A stretch of DNA of 64,000 nucleotides from Gemmatimonadota bacterium (GTDB lineage Bacteria; Gemmatimonadota; Gemmatimonadetes; Longimicrobiales; Gaopeijiaceae), in the NCBI GenBank assembly GCA_015664885.1, contig DQPL01000064.1:1-64000 (forward strand). Direction: 5' to 3'. This document shows, piece after piece, positions 61,981 to 64,000 of this stretch; position 1 is the stretch's first letter; every line of letters begins with the position of its first letter. Under the pieces are notes generated by a model that worked only from the letters and a program-made list of their open reading frames with translations, was not told the origin of the DNA and did no database searches. The position numbers and the translations under genes are program-made.

Positions 61981-63114
61981 ATGTCGACCGATCGCAGGGA
62001 GTTCCTTCGACTCACGGCAGCCACCGCAGGCACACTGGCGCTGGGAATCACCCCCCACGCACTCGCGGCCTCACCCATCCCGCGCCCGGTTCCCCCCGCA
62101 AAGAGGGCGATCAGGATTCTCATCCTCGGAGGCACCGGATTCATCGGGCCCTACCAGGTGCGTTACGCGCTGGAACGAGGCCACACGGTCACGCTCTTCA
62201 ATCGCGGACGCACCAACACACATCTGTTTCCCGGTGTGGAACGCCTCGTGGGGGACCGCAACGGCCAGCTCGCCGCGCTCGCGGGGCGGACCTGGGATGC
62301 CGTAATCGACAACTCCCGCGCCAACCCGGAATGGGTGCGCCTATCGGCCGAATTCTTGAAGGACTCCGTCGACCGATACTTCTACGTCTCCTCGCGCTCG
62401 GCGTACGCCGATACCAGCCGGGTGCCCATGACCGCGGACGCCCCGACGTTCACGTACGAGACGGCCGGTATCAGCCGGGATGCCGAGCCCCTGCCGTACG
62501 GCTTGGCGAAAGCGCTCTCCGAGAGAGTGGCTCAGCGGATCTTCGTGGGACGTGTGAACATCGTGCGGCCCGGGCTCATCATCGGCCCCGACGACGAGTC
62601 CGACCGCTTCACTTACTGGCCCGTGCGCATCCAGCGCGGCGGTGAGGTGCTGGCGCCGGGTGATGGGTCGGATCCCGTGCAGATCATCGATGTGCGCGAC
62701 CTTACCGAGTGGATGATCCGCATGGCCGAGGACGGCACGGCCGGCGTGTTCAACGGCATTGGGCCCGGGACGCCACGGCCGATGGCCGAGCTGCTCTACG
62801 GGATTCGGGGCGTGACTACCGCCGAGACGACCTTCACCTGGGTGAACCTCGAGTTCCTCACCGAGATCGGGGTTCGACCGTACTCCCACATGCCTGTCTG
62901 GCGCCCTCCCACGGAAGGATACGAGGGCTTCGCGCGATTCGACCTCACGCCCGAGATCGAAGCCGGGCTGACATTCCGGCCTCTCGCGGTCACCGCCCGA
63001 GACACACTCGAGTACCATTTCTCCCGATCACCCGAGCGGCAAGCAAACCTGCGGGCCGGCATCTCCGCGGACCGCGAAGCCGAGGTGCTGGCTGCCTGGC
63101 ACGCCCGACGCTAG
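61981..63114 (+). CDS. Tat-exported NAD(P)-dependent epimerase/dehydratase-like protein
   Basis: A 377-aa protein whose N-terminus has a twin-arginine signal (DRREFLRLTAATAGTLALG). After it comes an extended short-chain dehydrogenase fold: LILGGTGFIGPYQVRYALE (Rossmann), the Tyr/Lys pair in YGLAK (YxxxK), VSSRSAYAD (Ser), and VRPGLIIGPDDESDR. Substrate unknown; sugar-nucleotide epimerases are normally cytoplasmic, so a Tat-exported version, presumably loaded with cofactor before export, is unusual. A second arginine-rich site that would suggest a false Tat call is not seen. Confidence 0.82.
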   Translation: MSTDRREFLRLTAATAGTLALGITPHALAASPIPRPVPPAKRAIRILILGGTGFIGPYQVRYALERGHTVTLFNRGRTNTHLFPGVERLVGDRNGQLAALAGRTWDAVIDNSRANPEWVRLSAEFLKDSVDRYFYVSSRSAYADTSRVPMTADAPTFTYETAGISRDAEPLPYGLAKALSERVAQRIFVGRVNIVRPGLIIGPDDESDRFTYWPVRIQRGGEVLAPGDGSDPVQIIDVRDLTEWMIRMAEDGTAGVFNGIGPGTPRPMAELLYGIRGVTTAETTFTWVNLEFLTEIGVRPYSHMPVWRPPTEGYEGFARFDLTPEIEAGLTFRPLAVTARDTLEYHFSRSPERQANLRAGISADREAEVLAAWHARR

Positions 63115-63131
63115 CGACGAGGCCAAGGAGC

Positions 63132-63419
63132 GTGCTACCGGAGTGGGTGGACTCCGCCGCATTGAGCAGAGTCGTGCGCATCGATCTGGGCCTTGAGGGT
63201 GCGTGGAGCGAGACAGTCTGTTGCGTCTGGGACCCGGAGCACGGCTTCCGCGGTGTCCCGACTGGTTTCGCGGTGCATCACGAGTTGCGTCCCGCACTCG
63301 AGCTCTACATGCCGGAGGGCCGGATCGGCATTCATTGCGCGCTCGAGATCGACGAGACCTTCGCGATCGACATCGAGCGCTTGCGGCAGATCGCGCAGCA
63401 AGTCGAACAAGCGGTTTGA
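63132..63419 (+). CDS. Small conserved-looking protein of unknown function
   Basis: From GTG 63132 the frame gives 95 aa: RIDLGLEGAWSETVCCVWDP, then VHHELRPALELYMPEGRIGI and ETFAIDIERLRQIAQQVEQA. It has no signal peptide and a C-terminal helix. The start is uncertain: AAGGAG lies only 1 bp before this GTG, and GTG 63147 has GGAG 3 bp before it. I know no family. It follows the epimerase-like gene on the same strand. Confidence 0.5.
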   Translation: MLPEWVDSAALSRVVRIDLGLEGAWSETVCCVWDPEHGFRGVPTGFAVHHELRPALELYMPEGRIGIHCALEIDETFAIDIERLRQIAQQVEQAV

Positions 63420-63451
63420 CCAACGGCGGCGCGTAGACTGAGAATCTACGC

Positions 63452-63855
63452 CTATGGGTCCGGCGGCCCGTCCAGGAAAACGGTATCGGCGGCTAGCTCC
63501 TCGAAGCACAAGTTGACCGTGCGCCCTTCGGTACGGGTCCTGTGAACCGTGCCTGCCGTACCGTCACAGCTTGCCAGGGCTCGAGGCGAAGGGTCCGGCC
63601 GTCCGCCAAATCGACGAGAAGGCAGCCCTCGACGACCAAGAAGAGCTCATCCGAGGTTGGATGGTGATGCCAGGGGTAGTCCCCGTCGAAGACAACAAGT
63701 CGCAGGCAGTGCTGGTTCACACGATTGACCACGATGTTGCTGTAACCATCGGCCGCCTCAGTACTCTCGACGACCAGGTCTATTACTCGGAGAGGAGGAT
63801 ATCCCACAGGCTCGTCCCCGTACGACTCGGCAGTGACAGAGGGGTCGTCTACCAT
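63452..63855 (-). pseudogene. Cupin-domain protein split by a one-base frameshift
   Basis: From ATG 63855 (MVDDPSVTAESYG) the frame shows a cupin (NQHCLRLVVFDGDYPWHHHP, TSDELFLVVEG) with metal-type histidines. The track frame ends at 63493 with unusual sequence. If one base is added at about 63555-63558, the expected second motif appears (VTVPAGTVHRTRTEGRTVNL, then CFEELAADTVFLDGPPDP) and the gene ends at 63452, giving 134 aa. Either a mutation or a sequencing error. The start lies 1 bp after the SnoaL-like stop, so the two were co-transcribed. Confidence 0.75.
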
Positions 63856-63856
63856 G

Positions 63857-64000
63857 CTAAAACATCGTGTTGGAGTGAGCCGCCTCTTCCGGAACGATCT
63901 GAAGCACGTCCCAATGCTCCACGATCCACCCATCCGCATCCAACCGAAAAATGTCGATCCCGGCCCAATCACTGTCTTTGTCCGTGGGCCATTCCTGATG
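63857..64000 (-). CDS. SnoaL-like (NTF2-fold) protein, C-terminal part; runs off the window
   Basis: Not in the ORF track because the start lies beyond 64000. The minus-strand frame reads [39 protein letters not shown], ending SNTMF. 'DIFRxDxDGxIVEHWDVxQ' is characteristic of SnoaL-like proteins (polyketide-cyclase/NTF2-fold family). It ends 1 bp before the cupin ATG. Confidence 0.85.
   Translation of the reverse strand, partial: HQEWPTDKDSDWAGIDIFRLDADGWIVEHWDVLQIVPEEAAHSNTMF

Noticed and set aside
1-64000. CRISPR arrays, insertion sequences, prophage, tRNA or rRNA genes
   Set aside because: Read for spaced direct repeats, transposase-like motifs and cloverleaf or rRNA sequences and recognised none. 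A covariance-model search would be needed to exclude small RNAs.

Overview
The window is one stretch of high-GC bacterial chromosome from a Gram-negative (diderm) cell. Signs of this are lipoproteins with clear lipoboxes, beta-barrel-type outer-membrane proteins, a periplasmic PQQ/cytochrome c module, and a MurE of the meso-diaminopimelate type. The gene content and arrangement (psd-pssA-purSQLF-add, a complete dcw cluster, many secreted S9 peptidases and carboxypeptidase-regulatory-like lipoproteins) fit an uncultured Gemmatimonadota or a close relative. That placement is an inference from gene content, not from a phylogeny. I recognised no rRNA or tRNA genes, CRISPR arrays, transposases or phage genes.

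Layout. (1) 1-7.1 kb, plus strand: a tightly packed run joining phospholipid head-group synthesis (psd end, pssA) to purine synthesis (purS, purQ, purL, purF) and adenosine deaminase. (2) 7.1-16.6 kb, minus strand: a nested inverted repeat, a truncated-looking lipoprotein, fructose-1,6-bisphosphatase, a ComEC tail fragment, a LapA-like protein, two tRNA methylthiotransferases (miaB, mtaB), an outer-membrane protein/lipoprotein pair, cytidine deaminase and alanine racemase. (3) 16.6-26.1 kb: mazG on plus, then on minus a 2-hydroxyacid dehydrogenase, asnS, recG, ftsY, a membrane VWA protein and an M23 lipoprotein. (4) 26.2-42.2 kb, minus strand: a complete dcw division/cell-wall cluster, transcribed mraZ-rsmH-ftsL-ftsI-murE-murF-mraY-murD-ftsW-murG-murC-ftsQ-ftsA-ftsZ. 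It has a near-consensus promoter, MraZ-type 10-bp-period TGGG repeats and a terminator-like hairpin after ftsZ. (5) 42.4-44.5 kb: a secreted TPR protein with its own promoter and a strong intrinsic terminator. (6) 44.6-64 kb: an accessory arm of secreted and redox proteins. It holds a periplasmic metallo-hydrolase/PQQ dehydrogenase/lipoprotein cytochrome c operon, a PAP2 phosphatase, a purine permease, a two-domain cytochrome c with a YVTN beta-propeller, an amidase, two S9 peptidases, a Tat-exported epimerase-like protein, a cupin and a SnoaL-like protein.

The core segments (1, 3, 4) look intact and translationally coupled, with many 1-8 bp start/stop overlaps. The accessory arm is different: it holds several broken genes. 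These are a permease and a cupin each disrupted by one missing base, a molybdo-hydroxylase [2Fe-2S] subunit cut and joined to the tail of an unrelated secreted protein, a cyclase without its N-terminal metal site, and two facing lipoprotein-type fragments. The most interesting material is (a) the 45.2-48.4 kb periplasmic hydrolase/quinoprotein/cytochrome module, (b) the 51.9-53.9 kb duplicated cytochrome c plus beta-propeller pair, (c) the rearrangement scars, and (d) the leader/signal-peptide cassette shared by two S9 peptidases.
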